This document shows positions 4,591 to 5,022 of a stretch of 5,022 bases of DNA, piece by piece (the stretch's first letter is position 1; each line of letters opens with the position of its first letter). Under the pieces are notes generated by a model. The model ran no database searches. It worked only from the letters and a program-made list of their open reading frames with translations, and had not been told where the DNA came from. The stretch spans positions 1 through 5,022 of the forward strand of contig DATC01000086.1 of assembly GCA_002504495.1 (NCBI GenBank), written 5' to 3'. The stretch is from Methanomassiliicoccaceae archaeon UBA537 (GTDB lineage Archaea; Thermoplasmatota; Thermoplasmata; Methanomassiliicoccales; Methanomethylophilaceae). The position numbers and the translations under genes are program-made.

Positions 4591-5022
4591 TCAAACCGCT
4601 GACCTCCCTTCCATGATATGCTTGCCGATCAGAACCAGGACGAAGACGAAACCCACCACCAGGACGACCGTGGCGCCAGGCGGAGTATCGGTTACAAGAG
4701 AGACGAAGAGGCCTATGACGGACAGGGACGTCGCATAGATCGAAGACCTGATCATCGTTCCGCGCAGTCCGCCAGAGCTCAGGCATCCCATGGCGGCAGG
4801 AATGGTCATCAGCGCGATGATCATCACGATGCCCACGACGTTGGCCACCATCACGCATGTCACCGCGATCAGCACATGAAGGACCAGATCCAAAGACTGG
4901 ACGCGTATCCCGGATATGACGGCGAAATCACGATCGAACGTCAATATGCGAAGGTCGCGGTAGAAGAACGCCACCGCGGCGATGACCGTTGCAGTGACGG
5001 TCGCCATTATCCTGAGCTTTCC
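4591..5022 (-). CDS. ABC-3 family metal transporter permease (ZnuB/TroC-like), C-terminal part
   Basis: This is the membrane subunit of an ABC importer of the ABC-3 family, which takes up zinc, manganese or iron with a binding protein and an ATPase. The frame is open to the window edge, so the start lies outside. The 143 visible residues would be about half of a usual 260-290. Recognisable features are the cytoplasmic segment YRDLRILTFDRDFAVISGI, which matches the family's 'FD-x-x-FA-x-x-x-G' motif, then a long membrane region ending in ALMTIPAAMG, and the final DTPPGATVVLV before the last helix. At least three hydrophobic helices follow the cytoplasmic loop. It ends HIMEGRSAV with TGA at 4591-4593. 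An internal ATG at 5005 is not the real start, since family sequence continues upstream (GKLRI). Metal specificity cannot be read from this part; the ATPase and binding protein genes are expected beyond the right edge. Confidence 0.9.
   Translation of the reverse strand, partial: GKLRIMATVTATVIAAVAFFYRDLRILTFDRDFAVISGIRVQSLDLVLHVLIAVTCVMVANVVGIVMIIALMTIPAAMGCLSSGGLRGTMIRSSIYATSLSVIGLFVSLVTDTPPGATVVLVVGFVFVLVLIGKHIMEGRSAV

Noticed and set aside
4571..4858. Upstream part of a 146-residue minus-strand frame
   Set aside because: It overlaps the ABC permease in another frame and is Arg/His-rich shadow sequence.
1..5022. tRNA genes, CRISPR arrays, insertion sequences or attachment sites
   Set aside because: No cloverleaf, regularly spaced repeats, transposase or terminal inverted repeats were seen on either strand.

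Overview
The window looks like a piece of an archaeal chromosome from a methylotrophic methanogen, most likely a member of the Methanomassiliicoccales (Methanomethylophilus-like). The main reason is a monomethylamine methyltransferase gene (mtmB) that reads through an in-frame amber codon at residue 202, the pyrrolysine position of this family, together with its corrinoid partner gene (mtmC). The GC-rich codon use fits Methanomassiliicoccales better than the AT-richer Methanosarcina. Every recognisable gene whose end is in the window stops at TGA, and none stops at TAG, as expected where amber is a sense codon.

Plus strand, 46-1649: glyA (serine hydroxymethyltransferase) is followed by a 100-residue charged, coiled-coil-like protein of unknown function with a strong Shine-Dalgarno sequence. 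A perfect 8-bp hairpin then separates this pair from the methylamine genes. Plus strand, 1702 to about 3750: mtmC and mtmB overlap by four bases (GTGA) and form a translationally coupled unit. MtmB demethylates monomethylamine and passes the methyl group to the Co(I) corrinoid of MtmC. MtbA, not in this window, would then move it to coenzyme M for methanogenesis. A stem-loop begins six bases after the amber codon, where a PYLIS-type element would sit.

The mtmB frame has no stop where the family normally ends. A CGA arginine codon occupies that place, and the frame runs on for 118 residues antisense to the next gene. This could be a real stop loss (TGA to CGA), a sequencing or assembly error, or a join artefact.

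Minus strand, 3756-4411: two small multidrug resistance (SMR) subunits overlap by four bases (ATGA). Their loop charges are opposite, suggesting an antiparallel heterodimeric exporter; the sequences resemble the SugE/Gdx (guanidinium) side of the family. Minus strand, 4591-5022: the C-terminal part of an ABC-3 family (zinc/manganese type) metal permease, cut by the window edge. The 179-base spacer between these two units contains a fold-back sequence, a TATA-like element and a doubtful cysteine-rich small frame.

Nothing here is a wholly unknown system. The points most worth a second look are the recoded mtmB with its stem-loop and missing stop, and the paired SMR exporter placed tail to tail with it.
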